NCBI GenBank assembly: GCA_025531455.1
Contig: JAMYHL010000050.1
Span: forward strand, 186,001 to 250,000
Reading direction: 5' to 3'
Length of the DNA stretch: 64,000 bases
From: Apiotrichum sp. Y4204
Taxonomy: Eukaryota > Basidiomycota > Tremellomycetes > Trichosporonales > Trichosporonaceae
The notes under the pieces were generated by a model, which was given only the letters and a program-made list of their open reading frames with translations, did not search any database and was not told where the DNA came from. The position numbers and the translations under genes are program-made. This document shows, in pieces, positions 31,600-41,027 of the stretch (positions are counted from its first letter, which is position 1; the number at the start of each line of letters is the position of its first letter).

Positions 31600-32660
31600 G
31601 GCGCGTGATGCTCGGCGCGGTGTGAGAGTGTTGAAGAGCCGGCGACGGGCTTGCATGCGCTTGCGCTGTCCGATTGACTCTTCGCGAGAGCTTATGTATG
31701 TGTGAGGCTGCCGCTTGCCACCGTCGAACTCAGACTTGCGACGACCTGGCAACGAGCTGTTGAGTCGAGAGTGCACGCTCGCACGATGTGTGAATCGCGA
31801 GGTTGGTTGAGTCAAGAACCGTGCGAATCTCGTGACATCATTGTACGGCATCGTAACGCGCGACGGATCCGGATGCAGTCGTGTCCAGTAATGTTTGGCT
31901 TGGCGCTGTACGCGTGAGCAACGCACGATATTTGCATGGACGGTTTGCATGGCACGCTCGTGGTCAAACGTGGCGCTTGGCACTTGGCGCATGGCGCATT
32001 CCGTCTGTAGGCGCCTGTGGCGTGGCTTGTCATCCTGTCGAACAAGCTCATCAATGCGGTGACAAGACATGATTTTCTCGCAGGACCAGCACACAGCATT
32101 CCCAAAGCTGTGTGTGGCATGCCACTAGATCACTACGACAGTGAGCACATGGCTGCACCGAAAGTCTCGGATAAGCAAGCACTGTCCTTTTTTGGATCGG
32201 TGTATTTTGGGGACTGGTGATATTATTGGCCGCACAGCATGGCTGTTCCCGAGAAAATCGGACTGATCCGGGAACAGGTGCTGTGTCTCAACACGCCCTC
32301 TCGGAGAGCCTGACAGCTGACAGACGAGGCATGGCGGCTGTCAGGACGATCAGAACAAGATGACCCACTGTCGGGACACTGTCGGGAGTGTGGTTCTCAA
32401 CTGAACGAGCGGATCAAGAGACTTTGTGTTGCTCAAGTCCACCCAATGCGAGTCAAAAGGCTTGGATTCTGTCTCAGGCATTAATTTCATACTCTTCTGG
32501 TCCTAGCCATACAACGAGCAATACTCTAACTCGCAAGCTAAACTGTCGGACAACTTCTGCATTTGCCGTATCTTCCGCTGCAGCGACCCCCCGTTGTACA
32601 AAATAACACAAACCTTCTCCAATTCGACATTCAGCCGTATAGTTCCCAAACAATTCTCGT
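31600..32660. other. Intergenic / possible 5' extension of the preceding gene
   Basis: 31600-32094 is open in the frame of the 801-residue protein and may be part of it or its 5' UTR. 32100-32660 is non-coding. It includes inverted short repeats built on CTGACAG/CTGTCAG (32310-32345) and CTGTCGGGA twice (32367-32386). No gene seen. Confidence 0.5.
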
Positions 32661-35341
32661 TTACTTGTCAATGACCTCGCGGTCGGATTCATGGTCGTCC
32701 ACAGGGACGGTCGTAACGGCAGCCCTGTTTTTGCTGGCGTCGCCAAACTCCTGCTCGTAGTACTGGTGCACCTCGGACGAAAGGTCCTCTGTACGTGGCC
32801 CGCTATTTCTGTCAGCACGAGGAATGGGACACACGGCTGGGTCGTTGATACGTACACAAAGAATGTCTTGCCGCCGATCTTCGGGAAGTAGTAGTACCCC
32901 GCGGCGAAGACCCATGCGCCGGCAGACACGACGATGGCGTAGTTCATGGTCGAACCTGTGGGGTTGGGGTCGCCGGGGAAGCAGAAGATGACAATGGCGA
33001 ACAGCATCCAGGCGCAGGCAATCATCGCAACGGGGCGAGAGTACTTGCCGAGGTACCATGGGCCGGGGCGGAGAAGCTCCTTGCCCCACAGAACACGAGC
33101 GAAGATGGGGATGCCGTAGGCGACGTACAGACCCATGACGTTGAGACAGAAGATGGCACTGATGGTTAGAAGCGGCTCCTGCGCAATTCAAACGCGTCCT
33201 AACTCACTTAATAGCAGCCTGATCGACGGGGTCGGCAAATCCAAGCAGACCGAGCGGGATAGCGCAGCCCACCACGAGCCACACGGTGCGCACAGGAGTG
33301 CCCGACCACGAGTCGACATGGTGGAAGTACTTGCTGAACGGAAGAGCACCGTCACGGGCAAAGGCGAAGGCCTGGCGCGAGGCGGGCAGCAGGAGGGATG
33401 CAGTCATGGAGAGCTGCGAAATGGCACTGAAGGCGTCAGACAACGTCCTCGACTTCCCTGAAGAACTCACATGAAGGACCAGATAGCAAGAGCTCCCTTG
33501 GTGCCAAAGCCCATCTGGTAGACGACGGCAAGAGGCTGGCCGATGGCAGCATCGTTGAGCATCTGGAGGTCGGTGCCCATGCATAGGGCGATGATCATGA
33601 GGAAAACGGCGCCGAGGACACCGGCGACACCGATGGAGCCGACAATGGCGGCGGGGACGGCGATGGAGGCGTTGCTCGCCTGGATGTCAGCGACTGGTTT
33701 CGCACCTATTTATGTCGTGTGTACTCACTTCCTCTGACAGACTAACGGCGCAGTCGAAGGATCCGATGGTCCAGACCGGCGCAAGCATCGAGAGAAGGAA
33801 AGTCATGCCGCTACCCCAGCTGTGGAGATTGACTGTTGATCGTCAGCACTCGCACATCCGCCACATTGCCACACTGCCATGAACCGCCGGGTTTGACCAT
33901 GGCATCCTCAAAACTCACCCCAGCCACCGAACGTGAAAGCCGCGGTGTTGAGCTCCTTGCGACGCGCAATGGGGAGACCGATGATAGTGACGAGGGCCAG
34001 CGCCAGGTTAAGGATAGTTGCGGGTGTCTGCATACGCGCGAAAAGCTCGGTGCAGTACGAGCAGTAGAATCCGCAGAAAATCAAGATGCCACAGTAGAGC
34101 GCGAACGTGGCGCCCATGGACGCCATGGGGGACATGTCGGCCATGAAGTTCTCGTTTGCCATGCTGGCTGCCGAGAAAAAGATTCCACTACATCCCCAGG
34201 CCAGCGAGGCGCAGGCCGAGAAGTTGCCGACGAACGAGTTGTAGCCCACCATCCACGAGAGGAAGTTGCGGTACTTTGGCGGGGACAGGCGATGCGTCCA
34301 GTAGTAGAGACCACCGGATGTCGGCATCGAGGACGCCAGGTCGCCCATTGCCAGGCCGACCGTCAGAATCAGGAGGGCGGCAACGATCCAGCCCCAGATC
34401 ATGCCCACGGGGCCACCATAGGGAAGGTTGTAGAAGATGACCGAGGCGATTGAGGGCACAACACCCATAATACTGAAAGCGACTGTTGGGTGAGCTTTGG
34501 CATTACACAGAGATTAGGGGCAGGAGGGACGCGCTCGCCGACAGAAACAGTTCTTGTTGCGCCTTCTAACGCCACAAGGCTTGAACATCCTGGCGGGATG
34601 GTCGGTCAAATGCACAACCATGGTTAACAGGATTGCGCCTTCATAACCACTCCCGCCAACAATTTCTGCCATTGAACAAGAGGCGTGCGGACAAATGTCT
34701 GTGCATGCACCCGTACGCCATGCAAGTGATACGGGTACCGAGAGAAACGGCATTTGTATGCACACAGAGCGTCTTGACGGACATTGCTGGAATCTGATAG
34801 GGCGGGCGGCGGAATGTCTGGGAGGTCTGGGCTCGGCCTCAAGGGTTGAATCCGCGTGGTCGGCCCCGGCCGCCATGCCTCCTGCCGAGGCGGCTATCGT
34901 CTATCGGCTACCTTGTCCGTCGCATCCGTCAAGCGTCGCATCCGTCAAGCGGTTTTGCCATCGCCAGATGCCCGGATGCTTCCCAGTATGCATGGATTCA
35001 CACTTACCTCCAAAGGTTTCGAGCTTTGAGAAGTTACGCTTCAGCTCTGGCCGGTAGCCAAGGTCCTCGAGACGAGCATCATCGCGAGTGAGCTTTCCAA
35101 CGGGTTCGGAGTGGGGAGAGTCGACGGATTCAGTGTTCGTCACGGCGAGGTCGCTCTTTGAATCAAATTTCATAACTATCTTGGCATTCGCTGGCGGCGT
35201 GGGTCGCGATGGCGGGGAGAGGCGTGTTCGGGACGAGGACGCGTGTGCTGAAGTGGATGTTGATGATGATGCTGAGGCTGACGGGCCAGGTGTGGTTGGA
35301 AGGAGGGGTTCTGGTGAGAGTTGATGGAGGGACGAGGACAT
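32661..35341 (-). CDS. APC-family amino acid/GABA-type permease, 624 aa
   Basis: A plasma-membrane transporter of the amino acid-polyamine-organocation superfamily. Seven exons: 35008-35341, 33919-34482, 33729-33832, 33471-33679, 33208-33426, 32856-33158 and 32661-32802 (1875 nt). Introns are 525, 86, 49, 44, 49 and 53 nt. A Ser-rich cytosolic N terminus is followed by LEDLGYRPELKRNFSKLETF, the typical APC entry motif. TM1 is VAFSIMGVVPSIASVIFYNL, then GPVGMIWGWIVAALLILTVG, LASSMPTSGGLYYWTHRL (family M-P-T-S-G-G-x-Y-Y-W), ASRQAFAFARDGALPFSKYF and later helices, giving about 11-12 TM segments. The closest known type is the GABA/choline/polyamine group (Uga4/Hnm1-like); the substrate is not decided by the sequence. 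Many GATA motifs lie upstream, consistent with nitrogen control. Confidence 0.93.
34919..34950. repeat. Perfect 16-bp tandem duplication in permease intron 1
   Basis: GTCGCATCCGTCAAGC occurs twice head to tail without mismatch inside the 525-nt first intron of the permease gene. Confidence 0.95.
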
Positions 35342-37442
35342 GGCGATGACGGCTGCTAGTGTATATTTAACTGCGGCAAAATGGCGATCACCAGATCACC
35401 AGACCAGATGTCGAGAGGTCTTAGGTCTCAGAGAATACCCAGATACGGGCTACTACTACGGTGAGGCCCTACGCGCTCTGGCCTGGTGAATCAGGCGCGG
35501 AATGGGCACTATCGCTGTCGCAAAGGCCGCTCAGCCACGGACCCCAACGAGGCGCCATTGCCCTGTGATATCAGAAGTATCGGGCTCTGGCTGTGCCGCC
35601 TGCCCCAGAGAGTGTGTCGCAGCAGGGGGCTCGCCGCGCCGCGCGTAGCCCGGTCCAGGACATCAGGAAATGCAGAATGCCGTTTTCCCGTAGATACGCT
35701 TTTTGATGTGGTCATGTGAACTACCCGGATGACCCGGATATTTTCGTTAGACATTCTCTGACCTGTTGCCCTGTTGCCTGTGGCCTCTGGGCTGCTAGTG
35801 GCTAAGAGCTAAGATAACCTTGATGTGTCGGTGGCCAGCAACAGCCTCGGCACGGACACCGGCATGGATAAAGACACGCTTGTCTCGCCAGTTGAGCTCG
35901 GCCGCACATCGTGTCGTTGATTACCCCGCGCCGGGGTCCTGGATCGTGGGGGATTCTCTCATGCTGGTACTAACCACACATGGCGCCCGTGGTACGTATG
36001 TACAGCACACACACACTCACTCCTGGGCTGACACCCCTTGACACCGAATTTCGATATCGCAGAGGGTGAACACCGCTGAATAAGAGGCCGTGTTTGGGCC
36101 ATGTCATTATCGAATGTTGGCCGTGTTGGATATTCCCCGGCATTTAAGATGTATTGAACCTGGGAATCAGGCAACTTATCTTTGGCGGCGCCACCCAATG
36201 AGACGGCCCGACCCGGATAATTACCCCGCCTTTTTACGCCACGGAAACCCCAAGCGAGCCACACGCCCGAGACAGAGATATCCAAGTCAGGGGATACCGT
36301 GGGCTTTCCGCCTCGCCGCGCGCCACTACGCAACTGCGGACGGAAGGAGCATGTGGGACAGATGTCACAGATGTCATGAACGCCATGATGCGCGCCGGAG
36401 TGTGGGGTAAACACGTATCGGGGAGCAACATGCGGGGTGTTAGTAGTCCGATAACGTAGCCCTTGCCTGCTGTCTGGTGCAAGGACGCGATTGTGATCGT
36501 GTGAGAGACCTGAGGTGGGCAGGCCCAAGATCCATAACTCGGCCTATGCATTCTGGCGAGTACTGTATTGCCGATTCTCCCATATGTTACTTGCTGCCAG
36601 CCAGGAACAACCGTCCATCGGATGATGCCGCCGATCCAGATCGCGGAATGATCTGCGGCCTGGATACATGGGTTATCTTGCGAAGTGGCAGCACATCTGG
36701 CCTCCTCAATTCGCCACCGTTCATGGGCATTCTCCGAGAGGCAGCACTTGCCCTCTGGCCCATCTGCCACTGTTGTCGTCACTACCCTTGACGACGGCGA
36801 CATGCGAAGCAATCCAGGCAGGCAAAACATTGAGCTCGGCCCCCACAATCGAGAGGGGTAAGACTCGTCTCCTGCCTTGGCACGGCGTATGCCGCACGAT
36901 TCTCCTGGCCGTCGTATGCGAGTGGATGATTCTAATCTGTCATGATTTCTGAGATGGAGCGGTATCTGTGCCCTTGCTCTCCGAAGCCCGTGGGGGCGGT
37001 CCGTGCGTGCGCCACTCTCTGGCGAGTTGGGGTCCGATAAGGAACCGTGCGGGGAAACACTGATAGTGTCGGATAACGATATCTGTGTATCTGCTGCCAG
37101 TCACGGCCACCAGGCCACCAGGAGGGTCGTGTTGACGCGCTGGCACGACTACGCCTCTAAGTGCCCTACAACAAGACCACAGTGCACGGTGTAGAGCTGG
37201 CCGACAGTTATCAGCCCTCGAGTGTCTGTGTGCATAAACGGATCAGGCGTTACCCCCAACTTAGGGGAACACAGACAGCCCGCTGACAGCCTCGCTGGAT
37301 TGTGGCGCACCGTCGCAGGTCACATCCGTGATGGGCATGCAAGTGGGTAATTAACAAAACTGTCACGGCCCACCCCGCTGTCTCATGATGCCATGCATGC
37401 CTCCACACGGCCCGGGGGCACGAGCTAGACGGTCTAAACGGT
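35342..37442. promoter_or_regulatory. Permease upstream region with GATA-motif cluster; no gene seen
   Basis: 2.1 kb upstream of the permease start (gene on minus) and downstream of the monooxygenase stop. GATAA-type elements on either strand occur at 36176-36181, 36215-36220, 36449-36454, 36673-36678, 37036-37040, 37071-37076 and 37208-37213, plus GATATC near 37078-37083. In fungi these bind GATA factors that mediate nitrogen catabolite repression. Open frames are present but overlap and show no motif. Confidence 0.5.
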
Positions 37443-37454
37443 CTAGACGGTATA
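37428..37454. repeat. Imperfect 9-bp triplication at monooxygenase stop codon
   Basis: Three consecutive units (GACGGTCTA, AACGGTCTA, GACGGTATA). The minus-strand stop codon (37443-37445) lies within the second unit, so the last residues are encoded by repeat DNA. Confidence 0.85.
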
Positions 37455-38840
37455 CCGCGAGTAGTTGGGCCACACCTTGTCCTGGTTACCTCCTACCTGC
37501 CACGTCGACCCAAGTCTTCGCAGGAGGCGCCAGAACCATGTCTCGCCAACGCCCCAGGTCGCGACGATGCGTGCCACCTTTGCCATGTACTTCCCCCGTG
37601 GCACCCGCTCGCTAGCGTAAGCCTCCAGGGCGGCCCCCACACGCCCGTTGAACGTCATACGGCCAAGGCCAATGTCGATGTCGTTGTCCGCTGCAATCGG
37701 GCCATCGCCGTACGCACCCCTGACCACATGGCGCAGGAGGTGTGACGCCAACACCGTCGCGTCTTCGACGGCAAACGCCGTGCCCTGCCCACTTGTAGGG
37801 AGGAGGAGGCGCCCCGCATCGCCGATCAAGACCACGTTCCCAGCCGTGCCCGCCACCTGGATCTCGTCGCGGTCCCACACGCGCTGGTGGAGCGGCGTGT
37901 GAATGATCCTGTCTGCCGTGTCGAACAGTCGCCCGCAATTGCCAGCGTACGGGTGCCCGACGCGTGCAAGCGAACGCACAAGTTCCGCCGTGGCAGCCGG
38001 GTCATACCGTCCGGGCACGAGGACATCCAGCCAGGGTTCCGAGCCTGGCGGGCGCGTCCACTCGCTGCGTCCTAAATGGGTTTCCGGAGGCGGCGCGGGG
38101 AGAATGATGTCCCAGCGAGTAACGCCGCCCGGACACGGGCCCGAGGCGATGAATCCCGGATGGAGCCAGATGGCGTGCGACTCGCCGTAGGGCGACGATG
38201 CGTCGGGGGCGGCGGGTGACGCTGACACTCCGTAGAGCCCCGTAAAGCCCATGTAGTTCGGCATCCAGCGTTCCTGGGCTGAGGCGGGATTATGCATGGT
38301 GAGTAGATGTCGCCTGACGGCCGAGTACGCGCCGTCAGCACCGACAAGCAGGTCCGCGGTGAGTGTGCTGCCGTCATTGAACTTCACACGCGAGCGCCCG
38401 TCCCCCAGCGGTTCGAAGTTCATTGCGCGCTTTCCCCACCGCACATCGCCGCCACGCGCGACCACCTCTTCGGCAAGAAACGACTGGAGGGCGCTGCGCT
38501 CGCAGAAAAGAAGGCCCGAGTCGAGCGAGGGACTGTACATGTAATGGGGCAAGCTACTGAGCTTTTCCAGTCGCTCGCCGGTGGCATCCCACACAGACAG
38601 CGAGCGGTATGCGTACCCCGCCTTCTGGACGTCCAGTCTAAGCTGCTGCAGCGGGAACACGCCGTTCCCAAATAGACCGACCGTCGCGCCGGCGCTCCGC
38701 TTGATGTCTTTCCCCGGGTGCGGCGCCGCGTCGAAAAGGATGGGCTTGAATGCTCGCCGCAGGGCCGGGTGCGTCAGCAGCTGCAGGGCGAGCGTTGGAC
38801 CGGCGATCGCGCTTCCAATAATGGCTACGGTTGCTGGCAT
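37443..38840 (-). CDS. FAD-dependent monooxygenase (salicylate hydroxylase/PHBH-type), 465 aa
   Basis: A single-exon flavoprotein that would hydroxylate or epoxidise a small, often aromatic substrate using NAD(P)H and O2. The N terminus VAIIGSAIAGPTLALQLL is a dinucleotide-binding Rossmann motif. RSAGATVGLFGNG follows the FAD-binding strand. DLLVGADGAYSAVRRHLL is the family's second FAD/NAD(P)H (DG) motif, and VVLIGDAGRLLLPTSGQGTA is the GD motif contacting the FAD ribityl chain. The C-terminal ~60 residues have RVPRGKYMAKVARIVATWG and WFWRLLRRL, common in the fungal enzymes. No membrane segment or signal peptide. Length is typical (400-480). The substrate is unknown. No neighbouring secondary-metabolism gene is seen, so a catabolic role is as likely as a biosynthetic one. 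Confidence 0.93.
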   Translation of the reverse strand: MPATVAIIGSAIAGPTLALQLLTHPALRRAFKPILFDAAPHPGKDIKRSAGATVGLFGNGVFPLQQLRLDVQKAGYAYRSLSVWDATGERLEKLSSLPHYMYSPSLDSGLLFCERSALQSFLAEEVVARGGDVRWGKRAMNFEPLGDGRSRVKFNDGSTLTADLLVGADGAYSAVRRHLLTMHNPASAQERWMPNYMGFTGLYGVSASPAAPDASSPYGESHAIWLHPGFIASGPCPGGVTRWDIILPAPPPETHLGRSEWTRPPGSEPWLDVLVPGRYDPAATAELVRSLARVGHPYAGNCGRLFDTADRIIHTPLHQRVWDRDEIQVAGTAGNVVLIGDAGRLLLPTSGQGTAFAVEDATVLASHLLRHVVRGAYGDGPIAADNDIDIGLGRMTFNGRVGAALEAYASERVPRGKYMAKVARIVATWGVGETWFWRLLRRLGSTWQVGGNQDKVWPNYSRYTV

Positions 38841-40103
38841 GCCGTCAGTGATGCTGTTTGGAGGACTGTGTCATGAGGGATTGTCAGATGGATGTGTCTG
38901 TGGATGGACATTGAGCGATGATTTACGAGAAATCAGTTAGCCAGCAGCGTGGCTGTGCGCGCCCCGACGCAGGTGTCGTGAGTACATTCCGTGATCCGGC
39001 ACGTGCGAGTAGACTTCATTGCATTCATGGATTCTTGGTGTGGACGATGAGGCTGTGACCCAGCACGACCATTGCTGCCATCGGCAGTGAATGACTGAGG
39101 GCAAGAGTGGTAATGAAGGAGATGAGGGCAATGAGAAGAAAGAATTGTTGTCTGTTTTAGCGATACGTGACATGGTGAGGTATCGATGCGTTGCCCTAGT
39201 GAACTGACTAAATTCGCCACCGACGTCGCAGGCGGTTATGATCTAGCATACGGAAACGCAATTGATTGCTCTCCCGGTTCATTGACATGTGCACGACGGA
39301 CATGGGGGGCCGCTGGTTTGAAGGTTCATTCGCCACCGGAGTGCACATAGCCACTGCCACTCCACCGGATATCCACAGGCCACCGAGAGTTCCATCTAGC
39401 AAAGTACTTCCTCGTTCTCCATTGTTCGCCAGATATCTCTGGCACGCCAAGCCGTCCACAGCCGTGAAACGGCTTCGGCCCACGTATGCCACACCTAGAT
39501 CGCCAACTCGTGTCGAGAGCCAGACGTTCTCGAACATCTGGAGCGTCTGGAGTACATTACGCGAGCCAACCACAACGCGTGCTGCTCGGTCGTCTCATAT
39601 CCGGACTCCTAGTGGTCTGCCGGGACGCGATCGAGAGGTGCTGGATCCTGTCGATTGGCTGGAAGGCAGCCGCTGTCTGCCGTCATGGTTGTCCCTCGTT
39701 CCCTTTTCCCGGGGCCAGTGTGGGGAGCTGCCATGTTCCCTGCGGGGGGTTGCTGGGACAGGACGTGATGGTTGTTATCGATTAAGGTTCAACCAATCGC
39801 CTACATGGCCTATTTTGGGGCAGGCCGAGAGCGGGGCAAGAGGGGTGCTAGAAAGCGGCGGGGCCCGTTTCTCGCTGTTGCTTGGCGCCTGCAAGCTGTG
39901 GACATGTGAGATGCCGCTGCCGCCGATGCCGCTGTCGTGACAGATTTCGGGCTGGAGAAACCGGCCCCACCCCGAACCGTATAAGAGCTCCACTTCGGAC
40001 TTTGGACAGCATCTCTCCCAGTTTCGTCACGTATCTCACACCAAGCACCTTGAGTTCACGACTCGCACAAACCACTTCTATAACCTCCACACACTCGCAC
40101 ACA
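38841..40103. other. Intergenic, no convincing gene
   Basis: Holds the monooxygenase promoter and, at its right end, the promoter of the 84-residue protein gene (GTATAAGAG at 39979-39987 is a candidate TATA box about 120 bp before its ATG). Overlapping opposite frames at 39208-39940 exist, but none has an ATG-led, motif-bearing product. Confidence 0.5.
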
Positions 40104-40446
40104 ATGCAGAACCTCTGTAAGTCTCTCCGGCCCGCCCGGCGACCCAAAACTGACCAACAGCTCGCTGGATCTCGGGCGGCTCCCTAAAGAACAAGAGCAC
40201 GGCCTCGTCGGAGGGTAAGTGCCTCATCACCACGTCACCGAGTACAACTCACCCATAGCCCCGCTCGCCACATCCCCAAACAAGGGCGACACCGGATACC
40301 TCGGCCCGCCGCTTACTGCCGCGCAGAGCCGCAAGATCCTCGAAGAGGACGCGAAGAACGGCCCGGCGCTCGGTGGCCACCCGCCTGTCAAGCCGCAGGA
40401 GCGCCGCGGAAGCTGGCACGAGGGCACCGAGTTCCTTGGCGTTTAA
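40104..40446 (+). CDS. Small conserved-looking hypothetical protein, 84 aa
   Basis: Three exons, 40104-40116, 40161-40214 and 40259-40446 (255 nt), with two 44-nt introns that have CTGAC- and CTCAC-type branch sites. It reads MQNLSRWISGGSLKNKSTAS, then a segment with NKGDTGYLGPPLTAAQSRKI, ILEEDAKNGPALGGHPPVK and WHEGTEFLGV at the end. It is hydrophilic, without membrane span or signal peptide. No family recognised. The consistent frame over two clean introns and a candidate TATA box upstream support a real gene. The short basic first exon could be part of a mitochondrial or stress-type peptide, but there is no evidence for either. Confidence 0.75.
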
Positions 40447-41027
40447 GGGAGATTGGAGGCACGGTAGAGGGCGAACAATGAAAGGGAGAACGGGTATCAG
40501 ACAAAAGAGGTTGTAGCGGCTGTAATTCGTTGTACATGAGATGAGAAGTCCACGATTTATCTGATTCAAACGTTCTGTCAGAACCTTGGCAGTAGCGATG
40601 CTAACTACGTTGACATGCCACTACAGTCACTGACAATCATGATGGCTTGGAGAGGGGAGAGCAAGCCGGGCTGCCGAGGGGCGAATGTAGATCCGGGAGC
40701 GGGCCGGTGCACGCTGTTGCGCGACAGTGTGGCGATGCCTGGCCGGAGGCTGTCCCCTACTTGTCACACGGTCTTGGTTTCTAACCTGATGAGTTGATGA
40801 CCCGTCGGTGTGTACTATACTCCAGAGTTCTCCAAATCGCATGGTCGGTACAAAGCAGGCATCTTCCTCGCCATGCCATCCGCTCAACACGCGAAGCCCA
40901 AGAAGTCAAGCTTTGACATCCCATGGAAACAAACCATACAACAGAGACCGGTACTCGAGCCCCGAGAGCCTAGATTACGTTTCAACAACCATCTCGTCTT
41001 CCCATTTTCTCAGCGCCAGGTGACAAA
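40447..41027. other. Convergent 3' region, no gene seen
   Basis: Lies between the stop of the 84-residue protein gene and the stop of the minus-strand transcription factor gene. Presumably two 3' UTRs. No gene or repeat seen. Confidence 0.55.

Noticed and set aside
39208..39573. A 121-codon minus-strand frame with protein-like stretches upstream of the monooxygenase
   Set aside because: It has no ATG at its start (a GTG codon), a stop lies just upstream and no family is recognisable. I found no exon to join it to.
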